This document shows positions 1 through 8,519 of a DNA stretch of 64,000 nt, piece by piece. Numbering within the stretch: position 1 is the first letter of the stretch; each line of letters begins with the position of its first letter. The DNA is from Halorubrum halodurans (GTDB taxonomy: Archaea; Halobacteriota; Halobacteria; Halobacteriales; Haloferacaceae). Made by a program: the position numbers and the translations under genes. The notes under the pieces are model-generated. The model saw nothing but the letters and a program-made list of their open reading frames with translations. It did not search any database and had not been told where the DNA came from. The DNA lies in contig NZ_NHPJ01000060.1 in assembly GCF_002252985.1 (NCBI RefSeq), positions 1-64,000 on the forward strand, read 5' to 3'.

Positions 1-1
1 C

Positions 2-1096
2 CTGCCCGATCCCGACCTCGAGGCCGCCTTCGAGGCGGTCGTCTCGGACCCCACCGCCGCCAGCAAGCGCTGGGTGTACCGGCAGTACGACCACGAGGTC
101 GGGACGCGGACCGCGATGAAGCCCGGCGACGACGCCGCGATCCTCGCGATGCGCGAGGCGGCCGCGGGCGCGACCGCGGACGACCCGGAGCCGGTCGACG
201 ACGGAACCGGTGCGGCCGAGACCGCCGCGGACCGCGTCGACGGTACGACGGGTTCGACCGGCGTCGGCCTCGCGCTCTCCTCGGGCGCGAACCCCCGCTG
301 GACGACCGTCGCGCCCTACGACGGGGCGCGTGCGGTCGCGCTCGAGAACGCGACGAACCTCGCGGCGAAGGGGGCGACCCCGCTCGCCGCGGTCGACTGT
401 CTCAACGGCGGCAACCCGGAGAAGCCGGACGTGTACGGCGGCTTCGAGGCGATCGTCGACGGGCTGGCGGACGCGTGTGCCGCCCTCGACGCGCCGGTCG
501 TCGGCGGCAACGTCTCGCTGTACAACGACAGCGTCGAGGGACCGATCCCGCCGACGCCGACGCTCGCGCTGCTCGGCACGCGCGCGGGCTACGACGCCCC
601 GCCGGCCCGACTGGACGGCGACGTCGCGGGCGACTCTGAACTCCTCGTCGTCGGCCACGCGGGCGACGCGCTCGGCGGGTCGGCGTACCTCGCGGCGGCG
701 GGCGGATCTGACCGGTTCCCGGCGCTGCCGGAGGAGCCGGCGGCCGTCGTCTCGTCGCTCGCGGCGGTCGCACGCCACGAGGGCACCCTCGCGAGCCACG
801 ACGCCAGCGACGGCGGGCTCGCGGTCGCGCTCGCCGAGCTCGTCGACGACGACGCGGGCGCGGACGTGTCTCTCCCGGACCACACGGCGGCGTTCGAGGA
901 GACGCCGGGTCGGATCGTCGTCCAGACGACCGATCCCGGCGCGGTCGCCGACCTAGCCGGCGACCTCCCCGTCTTCCGGCTCGGGGACGTGACGACGGAC
1001 GGCACGCTGTCGCTGTCGGTCGGCGAGGAGTCGATCGCGGTCGACGCCGACGCGGTTCGGGAGCTCCGCGGCGTGATCGAGCGCGAACTCGCCTGA
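2..1096 (+). CDS. purL: Phosphoribosylformylglycinamidine synthase subunit PurL, C-terminal part
   Basis: This is the 3' part of a gene that enters from the left edge; the frame is open from base 2, so the first ATG at 74 is internal. PurL converts FGAR to FGAM with ATP and glutamine-derived ammonia in purine synthesis. The visible part begins with the family's YRQYDHEV segment and the PG-D-AA motif, followed by the AIRS-type second half with a glycine-rich SGANPRWTTVAPYDGA stretch and VVGGNVSLYND. Its ending 'RELRGVIERELA' is typical for the protein. The gene stops at 1096 with a short spacer before the next, independently promoted gene. Confidence 0.93.
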   Translation: MPDPDLEAAFEAVVSDPTAASKRWVYRQYDHEVGTRTAMKPGDDAAILAMREAAAGATADDPEPVDDGTGAAETAADRVDGTTGSTGVGLALSSGANPRWTTVAPYDGARAVALENATNLAAKGATPLAAVDCLNGGNPEKPDVYGGFEAIVDGLADACAALDAPVVGGNVSLYNDSVEGPIPPTPTLALLGTRAGYDAPPARLDGDVAGDSELLVVGHAGDALGGSAYLAAAGGSDRFPALPEEPAAVVSSLAAVARHEGTLASHDASDGGLAVALAELVDDDAGADVSLPDHTAAFEETPGRIVVQTTDPGAVADLAGDLPVFRLGDVTTDGTLSLSVGEESIAVDADAVRELRGVIERELA

Positions 1097-1177
1097 GACG
1101 GCCCCGCTCGCGCCGCCGCGAGCGCTTCGCATCCGCCGATCGGTCGCCCCTTCCGAGCGCCGCCGCGAACGACACGC

Positions 1178-1200
1178 TTTTAGGTTCTCCTAAAATATAT
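1178..1200. promoter_or_regulatory. DtxR/IdeR-like palindrome overlapping a TATA element
   Basis: The sequence TTTTAGGTTCTCCTAAAA at 1178-1195 is a perfect inverted repeat with 7-base arms and a 4-base centre, running into TAAAATATAT at 1191-1200, a good archaeal TATA box. The predicted transcription start would be about base 1225, 20 bases before the ATG of the ABC ATPase. TTAGG...CCTAA half-sites are those of metal-dependent DtxR-family repressors. A repressor bound here would occlude TBP. Its assignment to iron control is inference. Confidence 0.6.
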
Positions 1201-1244
1201 GGCCACAACCACCGGACGCCGCTTCGATCGGCGTCCGAACGCAC

Positions 1245-2438
1245 ATGGCTCACTCACAAGGCACGGACTCACGACAGGCGACGGATCGCGCGGGCGGCGC
1301 GTCGACCGCCTCGGCAGGGACGGACCGGTCCGCCGCGGAGGCCCCGTCGGACGGGTCGGACCCCGGCGACGGGGCAGATACCGTGTTGACGCTCTCGGAC
1401 GTCTCGAAGGAGTTCGGCCCCGAGCGCGCCGTCGACGAGGTCTCCCTTGAGGTCCGCTCGGGGGAACTGCTCACCTTCCTCGGTCCCTCGGGCTGCGGGA
1501 AGACCACCACCCTCCGGATGATCGCGGGCCTCGAGGAACCGACGACGGGCTCGATCGCGCTCGCCGGCGAGACGGTCGCGGACGCCGACGCCGGGACCGC
1601 CTTCGTCGAGCCCGAGCGCCGCGACGTGGGGATCGTCTTCCAGAACTTCGCGCTCTTCCCGCACCTCACCGTCCGCGAGAACATCGCGTTCGGGCTGGAG
1701 GTCGACGGGGCGGACGCCGACGCCCGCGTCGACGAGCTGCTCGACCTCGTCGAGATGACCGAGCACGGCGAGAAGACGCCCGACCAGCTCTCCGGCGGCC
1801 AGAAACAGCGCGTCGCGCTGGCGCGCTCGCTCGCGCCCGAGCCCGACGTCCTCCTCCTCGACGAGCCGTTCTCGAACCTCGACGTGCGCCTGCGCGTCGA
1901 GATGCGCGAGGAGGTGCGCCGCATCCTGAAGGCTGCGGGCGTCACCGCCGTCTCCGTCACCCACGACCAGGAGGAGGCGCTCTCCATCTCCGACCGCGTC
2001 GCCGTGATGAACGACGGCTCCATCGAGCAGGTGGGCCGCCCCGAGACCGTCTTCGAGCGGCCCGAGTCGAAGTTCGTCGCCTCCTTCCTCGGCCGAGCCT
2101 CCTTCCTCGAGGGGAGCCTCCGGGAGGGCCAGGTCGAGACCGGCGTCGGCCGGTTCAACGCCGCCACGCTGGAGGGGTACGATACGACCTACGACGGCGC
2201 GCCCGTCGACGTGCTCGTCCGCCCCGACGACCTGCGGGCGACGCCCGCCGACGAGGACGTCGCCGACGGCGTCGTGGTCTCCAGACAGTACGTCGGTCCC
2301 TCGTTCATCTACCGGGTCGAACTCGACTCCGGCGAGGCGGTTCACTGCCTCCACAACCACGTCGAGGAGTTCGAGCTCGACCAGCCGGTGAGCATCGACC
2401 TCATCGCCGACCACCCGCTGGCGTGGTACCCGCGGTAG
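1245..2438 (+). CDS. ABC transporter ATP-binding protein (iron/spermidine/sugar CUT1-like type)
   Basis: ATPase of an importer in the MalK/PotA/FbpC group, acting at the inner face of the membrane. Residues 1-45 are a low-complexity Ser/Asp/Gly tail. The ABC domain follows, with Walker A GPSGCGKTT near residues 80-88, Q-loop QNFALFPHL, signature LSGGQKQR, Walker B LLLDEP and the switch histidine in THDQEEA. Residues about 290-397 form a TOBE domain ending HPLAWYPR. No permease or binding protein is nearby, so the partner is encoded elsewhere. The DtxR-like palindrome upstream favours an iron(III) system (FbpC-like). The substrate is not provable from the sequence. Confidence 0.85.
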   Translation: MAHSQGTDSRQATDRAGGASTASAGTDRSAAEAPSDGSDPGDGADTVLTLSDVSKEFGPERAVDEVSLEVRSGELLTFLGPSGCGKTTTLRMIAGLEEPTTGSIALAGETVADADAGTAFVEPERRDVGIVFQNFALFPHLTVRENIAFGLEVDGADADARVDELLDLVEMTEHGEKTPDQLSGGQKQRVALARSLAPEPDVLLLDEPFSNLDVRLRVEMREEVRRILKAAGVTAVSVTHDQEEALSISDRVAVMNDGSIEQVGRPETVFERPESKFVASFLGRASFLEGSLREGQVETGVGRFNAATLEGYDTTYDGAPVDVLVRPDDLRATPADEDVADGVVVSRQYVGPSFIYRVELDSGEAVHCLHNHVEEFELDQPVSIDLIADHPLAWYPR

Positions 2439-2478
2439 CCGGTCGACGCGACGGTTCTCGAGGGCCGGCTCTCGGCGT

Positions 2479-2625
2479 CTAGATCAGCAGCGCCGGCAGC
2501 ACGTACGCGACGAGCAGCCCGAGGAGCGTGACGGCCGCGCCGATGCCGACCTCGCGGCCCCCGAACTCCTGCATCGGGGCGGTCACGCGCTTCTCCGGGT
2601 CGGGTTCGTGGGAGTGGTCGTCCAT
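2479..2625 (-). CDS. Small single-span membrane protein (48 residues)
   Basis: The start ATG is at 2625. The protein has a polar, His/Asp-rich N terminus (MDDHSHEPDPEKR) followed by the motif APMQEF and one hydrophobic segment of about 20 residues ending YVLPALLI at the C terminus. I have the impression of a short haloarchaeal family with this layout but cannot name a function. A minus-strand TATA-like TTTTTGTATCC lies at about 2645-2656, placing transcription initiation close to the ATG, as in leaderless genes. It is convergent with the ABC ATPase, with 40 bases between the stop codons. Confidence 0.7.
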   Translation of the reverse strand: MDDHSHEPDPEKRVTAPMQEFGGREVGIGAAVTLLGLLVAYVLPALLI

Positions 2626-2724
2626 GCCCGAGGGTGTGCCCGCCGGATACAAAAACGCACCTGAACGGGCGCGTGACCCGCACCGATCCGAACGCGACTT
2701 ATCCGCCGACCGTCTGGATCGGTC

Positions 2725-3528
2725 ATGGACGTGTACGAGCTGGGCGAGGGCCCGGCGGAAGTCGCGGTCGTCGCGGCGATCCACGGCGACGAGCCCTGCG
2801 GGGTTCACGCGGTCGAGCGGCTCGTCGCCGAGGAGCCCGACGTCGAGCGGACGGTGAAGCTGATCGTCGCGAACGAGGAGGCGCTCGCGGCGGAGACTCG
2901 CTACCTCGAGGCCGACCTCAACCGCGCGTTTCCGGGCGATCCGGACGCCGACGCCCACGAGGAGCGGCTCGCCCACCGGCTCCGGTCGGAGCTCGTCGGC
3001 TGTACCACTCTCGCCATCCACTCGACGCAGTCGTACGCCGAGCCGTTCGCCGTCGTCGACTCGATGGACGAGGTGGCCCGCGCGGTCGCGCCGCACCTCC
3101 CGGTCGACGCCGTCATCCAGACCGACGCCTTCACCGAGGGCCGGCTGATCGAACACCCGCACACCATCGAGATCGAGGCGGGACTCCAGGGGTCGGAGGA
3201 CGCGGCCGACAACGCCTACTGGATCACGCGTGCGTTCCTCGCGGCGACCGGCGCGCTGCCGGCGCCCGGCTCCGACGACGTGATAGACGCGGGCGGCCGC
3301 GAGCAGGTCCCCGTCTTCCGGCTCCGCGACCGGATCCCCAAGCCCGACGCCGAGGAGTACGAGGTGTTCGCGCACAACTTCGAGCGCGTCGAGGCCGGCG
3401 ACCGGTTCGCGACCGCCGACGGCGAGCCGCTTCGCGCCGAGGAGCCCTTCTACCCCGTGTTGCTGTCGGCGTACGGCTACCGCGACCAGTTCGGGTACGT
3501 CGCCGAGCGGGTCGGCGCGATAGAGTAG
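2725..3528 (+). CDS. Succinylglutamate desuccinylase/aspartoacylase-family hydrolase
   Basis: A 267-residue zinc-dependent deacylase of the M14-like AstE/AspA superfamily. Visible zinc and substrate residues are HGDE at 20-23, the DLNR motif at about 64-67 (Asn-Arg pair binding the substrate carboxylate), and a third metal-ligand His in AIHSTQSYAEPF near residue 99. The C-terminal part carries IEIEAGLQG with the likely catalytic Glu. The physiological substrate is unknown; the family removes acyl groups from amino acids or acts on small amides. A TATA-like CTTATCC about 25 bases before the ATG suggests its own promoter, divergent from the small membrane protein. Confidence 0.85.
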   Translation: MDVYELGEGPAEVAVVAAIHGDEPCGVHAVERLVAEEPDVERTVKLIVANEEALAAETRYLEADLNRAFPGDPDADAHEERLAHRLRSELVGCTTLAIHSTQSYAEPFAVVDSMDEVARAVAPHLPVDAVIQTDAFTEGRLIEHPHTIEIEAGLQGSEDAADNAYWITRAFLAATGALPAPGSDDVIDAGGREQVPVFRLRDRIPKPDAEEYEVFAHNFERVEAGDRFATADGEPLRAEEPFYPVLLSAYGYRDQFGYVAERVGAIE

Positions 3529-3547
3529 ATCGGCCGCCGATCGGGGC

Positions 3548-3934
3548 CTACTCGACGAGCTCGATCGTGTCGTCGCCGTTCGGCACCGCACAGAGGAACG
3601 CGCCGTCCTCGTCGCCCTCGTTCCGGTACCAGTGGTCGACGCCCGCGGGGATCAGGAGCGAGTCGCCCGCCTTCACCGTGTGCTCCTCCTCGCCGATCCC
3701 GACGACGTACTCGCCCGCGAGGACGTGTTGTTCGTGTTCGACCGCGTTGGTGTGTCGCGGGACCTCGCTGCCGGCGGCGAGCTCGAACCGCCGGATCGCG
3801 AAGTTCGGCGCGCCGTCGGACTCGTCGAGGAGGACGCCCTTCCGGAGCCCCTCGGCCGCGTCGACGGCCTCGTAGACGACGTCGCTCGCGCGTTTGACGA
3901 CCGGTTCCGGGTCGGCGTGGGTCGGTCCGCTCAT
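3548..3934 (-). CDS. Cupin domain protein
   Basis: A single-domain cupin of 128 residues. Motif 1 has His61, His67/Glu68/His70 and the AGEYVVGIG turn; motif 2 is the P-AGVDHWYRN stretch with His101. These residues would bind one metal ion in the beta barrel. The start at 3934 was chosen because it follows the shared divergent promoter directly; an in-frame ATG further upstream lies inside that promoter. It is divergent from the aminotransferase at 4001 and convergent with the hydrolase ending at 3528. The reaction or ligand cannot be told; possibilities include a small-molecule sensor or an isomerase. Confidence 0.82.
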   Translation of the reverse strand: MSGPTHADPEPVVKRASDVVYEAVDAAEGLRKGVLLDESDGAPNFAIRRFELAAGSEVPRHTNAVEHEQHVLAGEYVVGIGEEEHTVKAGDSLLIPAGVDHWYRNEGDEDGAFLCAVPNGDDTIELVE

Positions 3935-3958
3935 GTCGGGTCGATCGTCGGGAGCCGG

Positions 3959-3974
3959 TATAAATGGATTTATT
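3959..3974. promoter_or_regulatory. Shared divergent promoter with palindromic TATA
   Basis: TATAAATGGATTTATT lies midway between the cupin start (3934) and the aminotransferase start (4001). The core TAAATGGATTTA at 3961-3972 is a palindrome with 5-base arms, so a TATA element is readable in both directions, about 25-35 bases from each ATG. This fits two leaderless transcripts from one site and coordinated control of the pair. Confidence 0.55.
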
Positions 3975-4000
3975 GTGGTACGAAAGACCATGATCGACGT

Positions 4001-5341
4001 ATGCAAGAGAACGTACCTCACGCCGGCCGCGGCGAGGCGGGCGGGGAGACGATCCCGCACTGGCACGACCCGGAGGGCGAGGCGATGACCATCGTCGAGG
4101 GCGAGGACGCGACGGTGTACGACGACGAGGGCGCCGCGTACCTCGACTTCGTCTCGCAGCTCTACTGTACGAACGCCGGTCACAGCAACGAGGCCATCAC
4201 GGACGCGATGACCGCCCAAATGGAGCGGATCCCCTACGTCTCCTCGGCGAAGGGGAACGACGTCCGCGACGCGCTGGCCGCGGACCTGGCGGAGATCGCG
4301 CCCGGATCGCTCTCGGAGGTGTACTTCTCGATATCGGGGAGCGAGGCGAACGAGTCGGCCGCACAGATAGCGCGGACGGTCCAGGACGCTCCGAAGGTGC
4401 TGACGCGGTGGCAGTCCTATCACGGCGGGACCGCCGGCGCGGGCGCGCTCACCGGCGACCCGAGCACGCGGTCGACCGTCGGCCGCTATGCCGCGACGAC
4501 CGGGTCGGGGAAGTTCCTGCCGCCCCTGCCGACGGCGTTCGACGCCGACTCCCCGGCGGACCTCGCGAAGCAGGCCGCGGACCACGTGGAGTTCGTGATC
4601 CGGAACGAGGGGGCCGACTCCGTCGCCGCGATCATGATGGAGCCGGTCGGCGGATCGAGCGGCGGCTATCCCGCGCCGCCGGGCTACTTCGACCGGCTCC
4701 GTGCCATCTGTGACGAGTACGACGTGTTGTTGATCGCGGACGAGGTGATCACGGGGTTCGGCCGCTGTGGCGACTGGTTCGGCATCGACACCGAGGACGT
4801 CGAACCCGACATGATCACGTTCGCGAAGGGGGTCACGAGCGCGTACGCCCCGTTGGCCGGCGTGATCGCCGACGACTGGATCGGCGAGGCCGTCCGCGAG
4901 GAGGGGTACGACCTGGGACAGACGTTCGCCGGGCACCCCGTGGCCTGTGCCGCCGGCCGCGCCGCGATCGAGGAGTACGAGTCACACCTCATCGACGACG
5001 TTCGGGAGCTGGCGCCGGTGCTCGAGTCCCGCCTGACGGAGCTGGCGGACGCACACGACGCGGTCGAGACCGTGCGCGGCCGCGGATTCCTCTGGAGCGT
5101 CGTCTTCGCCGACCCCGAAACGGGCGAGCCCTTCGTCCACCCGTGGGCCGCCGACGCCGACGAGGCGGAGGAGAACCCGGTCGCGGCGGTCCGGGAGGCG
5201 GCTGCGGAGAAGGGGGTCCTCTTCGGCAGCGGCCGGCCGGACGTACAGATACTCATCTCGCCGCCGCTCTGTACCACCCGCGAGGAGATCGAACGCGGCA
5301 TCGCCGCCCTCGACGAGGCGATCGAGGAGACGTTCGAGTAG
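4001..5341 (+). CDS. Class III PLP-dependent aminotransferase
   Basis: A 446-residue fold-type I aminotransferase of the omega-amino acid/GABA/ornithine group. Cofactor motifs are SGSEANESA near residue 110, Asp247 in LLIADEVITGFG (pairs with the pyridine nitrogen) and Lys276 in TFAKG (Schiff base). The C terminus has the usual ISPPLCTTREEIERGI segment. The start ATG at 4001 lies just after the divergent TATA; the longer open frame upstream is not needed. The substrate is not decided by sequence; beta-alanine, taurine, putrescine or GABA-type donors are all possible. The adjacent cupin may belong to the same pathway. Confidence 0.88.
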   Translation: MQENVPHAGRGEAGGETIPHWHDPEGEAMTIVEGEDATVYDDEGAAYLDFVSQLYCTNAGHSNEAITDAMTAQMERIPYVSSAKGNDVRDALAADLAEIAPGSLSEVYFSISGSEANESAAQIARTVQDAPKVLTRWQSYHGGTAGAGALTGDPSTRSTVGRYAATTGSGKFLPPLPTAFDADSPADLAKQAADHVEFVIRNEGADSVAAIMMEPVGGSSGGYPAPPGYFDRLRAICDEYDVLLIADEVITGFGRCGDWFGIDTEDVEPDMITFAKGVTSAYAPLAGVIADDWIGEAVREEGYDLGQTFAGHPVACAAGRAAIEEYESHLIDDVRELAPVLESRLTELADAHDAVETVRGRGFLWSVVFADPETGEPFVHPWAADADEAEENPVAAVREAAAEKGVLFGSGRPDVQILISPPLCTTREEIERGIAALDEAIEETFE

Positions 5342-5434
5342 CGGCCCGTCGCTCGGCTTCCGCCGACCCGGCGGGATCGACCGACGACCGCCCCACGGTC
5401 AACAGTTAAACGGCCGCCCGATCAACACGGGAGC

Positions 5435-6613
5435 ATGCGTGGACTCCGGATCGGGACCGTCGTCGGCATTCCGGTCAGACTCAACTGGACGTTCCTGATC
5501 GTGTTGCCGCTCTTCGCCTACCTCATCGGCTCGGAAGTGGAGACGATCGCCGGCGTGATGAACGAGACGCTGGGTGCCGGCATCGACACGGCCGCGGTCG
5601 GAGCCGGGGCCACCCCGTGGCTGCTCGGGCTGGCGGCCGTGGTGGGGCTGTTCGGCGGCGTCCTCCTCCACGAGTTCGGCCACTCGCTCGTCGCGATGCG
5701 GTACGGCTACGAGATCGAGTCGATCACGCTGTGGCTGCTCGGCGGGCTCGCGAACTTCGCGGAGTTCCCCGAGGACTGGCGACACGAGTTCTGGATCGCG
5801 GTCGCGGGTCCGATCGTCAGCCTCGGCGTCGGCGCGGTCTGTTACGGCGTGTTCGTGCTCGCGCCCGCGAGCGCGAACGCCCTGCTCTTCGTGTTCAGCT
5901 ACCTCGCGGTGTTGAACGTCGTCCTCGCCGGGTTCAACATGCTCCCGGCGTTCCCGATGGACGGCGGGCGCGTCCTCCGGGCGCTGCTCGCGCGCAACCA
6001 GCCGCACGCGCAGGCGACCCAGCGCGCGGCCGCGATCGGCAAGATATTCGCGTTCCTGATGGGCGTCTTCGGCCTGCTGACGTTCCAACTGCTGCTCATC
6101 GTGCTCGCCTTCTTCATCTACATGGCGGCCTCCGGCGAGGCCCAGCAGACGACGCTGAAGGCGGTCTTCGAGGGCGTCACGGTCGCGGACGTGATGACGC
6201 CCCGCGATCGGCTCCACACGGTGACCGAGACCACCTCCGTCGCCGACCTGATGAGCCGGATGTTCGAGGAGCGACACACCGGCTATCCGGTGATGGACGG
6301 CGGGACCCTCGTCGGCATGGTCACGCTGGAGGACGCCCGCGAGATCCGGGAGGTCGAACGCGACGCCTACCGCGTCGAGGACGTGATGGAGACGGACGTC
6401 GCCTCCGTCACCGCGGGCACGGACGCGATGAGCGCCCTCCAGGTGATGCAGGAGCACGGCGTGGGACGACTCCCCGTCCTCGACGCGAACGGGGAGCTGG
6501 TGGGGCTCATCTCGCGGTCCGACCTGATGACCGCGTTCAACATCATCCAGACCGGCGGCACGCCGAGCGTGATCACCGGCCGGCGCGCCGAGGAGGACGG
6601 GCGGATCCTCTGA
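5435..6613 (+). CDS. Site-2-protease-type zinc metalloprotease (M50) with two CBS domains
   Basis: A 392-residue intramembrane protease. Zinc ligands are His79 and His83 of HEFGH in the second hydrophobic segment, with Glu80 as catalytic base, and Asp176 in the PMDGG motif. About six membrane segments span residues 1-230. A CBS pair (about 245-375) begins TVADVMTPRD and ends LISRSDLMTAF; such pairs usually bind adenine nucleotides and could gate the protease by energy status. TATA-like AGTTAAACGG lies about 30 bases upstream. The substrate is unknown. Confidence 0.9.
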   Translation: MRGLRIGTVVGIPVRLNWTFLIVLPLFAYLIGSEVETIAGVMNETLGAGIDTAAVGAGATPWLLGLAAVVGLFGGVLLHEFGHSLVAMRYGYEIESITLWLLGGLANFAEFPEDWRHEFWIAVAGPIVSLGVGAVCYGVFVLAPASANALLFVFSYLAVLNVVLAGFNMLPAFPMDGGRVLRALLARNQPHAQATQRAAAIGKIFAFLMGVFGLLTFQLLLIVLAFFIYMAASGEAQQTTLKAVFEGVTVADVMTPRDRLHTVTETTSVADLMSRMFEERHTGYPVMDGGTLVGMVTLEDAREIREVERDAYRVEDVMETDVASVTAGTDAMSALQVMQEHGVGRLPVLDANGELVGLISRSDLMTAFNIIQTGGTPSVITGRRAEEDGRIL

Positions 6614-6634
6614 CGGGGTCGTCCCCCGGCCGGC

Positions 6635-8395
6635 TCAGTCGTCCGCGGAGCCGACCGGCGTCGACGTCGACGTCCCGTCCGCGCTCTCGCCGTCGCCGCC
6701 CTCGCCGTCGCCAAGCTCCGAGAGCCGGTCGAGCGCGTCGACCATCGCGACGACGCTCGCGCGCGTGATGTCGGCGTCCGACGCCGAGACCGACACGGAG
6801 CGGTCGCCGCGCGAGAGGTCGACCGCGACCGTGACGACGGCGTCCGTGCCGCCGGTGATCGCGTCGACGTGATACGAGTCGAGCTCGAAGGAGACGGCGT
6901 CGACGCCGCCGCTCTCGTCGGCGAGCGCGGCGCGAACCGCCTCGAGGCCGGCGTCGACCGGCCCGGAGCCGGTCCCCGAGGCGACCCGCTCCTCGTCGCC
7001 GACGCGGAGCCGCACCGAGGCGGTCGGCAGGTTGCCGCCGGAGGTCGCGGAGAGGTCGACCAACTCCACGTGGCGGTCGCGCTCGCGACCCTGGACGTCC
7101 TCGGTGATCGCCAAGAGATCCGCGTCGGTGACGCGTTTCCCGCGGTCGCCGAGTTCCTTGACCCGCGAGACGACCTCCCGGAGCTCGTCCTCGTCGACGT
7201 CGACGCCGTGGTCGGCGAGCGCGGCCGCGACGCCCGCGCGCCCGGCGTGTTTGCCCAACACGAGCCGGCGCTCGCGGCCGACCGTCTCCGGCGGGTACGG
7301 CTCGTACATCGTGCCGTCCTTCAGCGTGCCGTCGGTGTGGATCCCGGACTCGTGGGCGAACGCGTTCGCGCCACACACCGCCTTGTTGGGCGGGACGGCG
7401 ACGCCGGTCACCTCCGAGACGCGCCGGCAGAGCCGATAGAGGCGCTCCACCTCTATCGTCTCCACGTCGTAACAGCGGTCGAGCGCGATCGCGACCTCCT
7501 CCAGGGCCACGTTGCCGGCGCGCTCGCCGACGCCGAGGACGGTGCCGTGGACCGTGTCCGCGCCCGCCTTCAGGCCCGCGTGGACGTTCGTCACGCCGAA
7601 CCCGAGGTCGTCGTGGGTGTGGAGGCTCGTCGGCCCCAGATCGGCGAGCCGGGAGACGACCTCGGCGGTCCGCTCCGGGCCGGCCGCGCCGACGGTGTCA
7701 CAGTAGCAGACGCGGTCCGCGCCCGCGTCGAGGCCGGCACCCATGAGCCGCTCGAGGTACTCGAGGTCGGCCCGCGAGCCGTCCTCGCCGAGCACCTCGA
7801 CCCAGAGGTCGTGCTCTTTGGCGTACTCGACCAGCTCGACGGTGGTCTCGACGACCTCCTCGCGGCTCGAGCCCACCTTCGTCTCGACGTGTTTGTCCGA
7901 GGCGGGCACGACGAGGTTGACGCCGTCGACGCCGCAGTCGAGCGCGCGGTCGATGTCCGACCGGACGCCGCGCGCGAAGCTGGTGACGGTGGCGTCGAGG
8001 CCCCCGCGGGCGACGCGGCGGATCCCCTCGCGTTCGCCCTCCGAGGTACACGCCGAGCCGGCCTCGATCACGTGGACGCCCGCGGCGTCGAGCTCGCGGG
8101 CGACGTCGACCTTGTCCGCGGGCGTGAGCGAGACGCCGGGCATCTGCTCGCCGTCGCGCAGCGTCGTGTCCAGTAGCTGTACCTCCTCGAGGTCGGTGAG
8201 TGGGTTCGGGTTCAAAAGGGTCTCCGTGGTCCGCGTCGGTGTCGGTCGGTCGGTTCCGCCGTCGGAAACGAGAACGGGCGGGTCGGCGTTCGGCGCGTCG
8301 GCTGACGCGGCGTCTGCCGCGGCGTGATCGTTACTGTCGGCGAATTTCACGGCCAGCCGCCGCGAGGCGACTTGCTCTATCCTCCGAACGACCAC
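6635..8395 (-). CDS. cimA: (R)-citramalate synthase / 2-isopropylmalate synthase family protein
   Basis: A DRE-TIM metallolyase condensing acetyl-CoA with a 2-oxo acid for isoleucine or leucine synthesis. The core begins QLLDTTLRDGEQMPG (Arg80, Asp81), metal ligands His259 and His261 lie in SLHTHDDLGFG, and a C-terminal regulatory domain (about 450-560) follows. The VQLLDTTLRDGEQ/EAGSAC pattern matches haloarchaeal proteins I know as CimA better than LeuA, but the split is uncertain. The GTG at 8395 gives a 60-residue, poorly conserved, Ala/Asp-rich N terminus. A TTG at 8215 would give the family's usual length, so the start is doubtful. Convergent with the protease. Confidence 0.75.
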   Translation of the reverse strand: MVVRRIEQVASRRLAVKFADSNDHAAADAASADAPNADPPVLVSDGGTDRPTPTRTTETLLNPNPLTDLEEVQLLDTTLRDGEQMPGVSLTPADKVDVARELDAAGVHVIEAGSACTSEGEREGIRRVARGGLDATVTSFARGVRSDIDRALDCGVDGVNLVVPASDKHVETKVGSSREEVVETTVELVEYAKEHDLWVEVLGEDGSRADLEYLERLMGAGLDAGADRVCYCDTVGAAGPERTAEVVSRLADLGPTSLHTHDDLGFGVTNVHAGLKAGADTVHGTVLGVGERAGNVALEEVAIALDRCYDVETIEVERLYRLCRRVSEVTGVAVPPNKAVCGANAFAHESGIHTDGTLKDGTMYEPYPPETVGRERRLVLGKHAGRAGVAAALADHGVDVDEDELREVVSRVKELGDRGKRVTDADLLAITEDVQGRERDRHVELVDLSATSGGNLPTASVRLRVGDEERVASGTGSGPVDAGLEAVRAALADESGGVDAVSFELDSYHVDAITGGTDAVVTVAVDLSRGDRSVSVSASDADITRASVVAMVDALDRLSELGDGEGGDGESADGTSTSTPVGSADD

Positions 8396-8411
8396 GAGTG
8401 TCTCGTGTCAT
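8331..8411 (-). other. Possible 26-codon upstream reading frame before cimA
   Basis: A minus-strand ATG at 8411 opens a 26-codon frame (starting MTRDTRGRSED, ending REIRRQ) overlapping the first codons of the cimA frame in another phase. A TATA element TTTTATTA (8440-8447) lies about 30 bases before it, so the transcript may begin at this ATG. It is not rich in Leu, Ile or Val, so classical attenuation is not supported. It may be a chance frame. Confidence 0.25.
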
Positions 8412-8519
8412 TCGTACCCGTGCGGACGGCCCTCAGGGTAATAAAACGGACGGTTCGCGTCCGAACTCGCCGATCGATCGTCGGCTTCCCCCGGTAGTTC
8501 GGTGACGATCCCTCACCGA

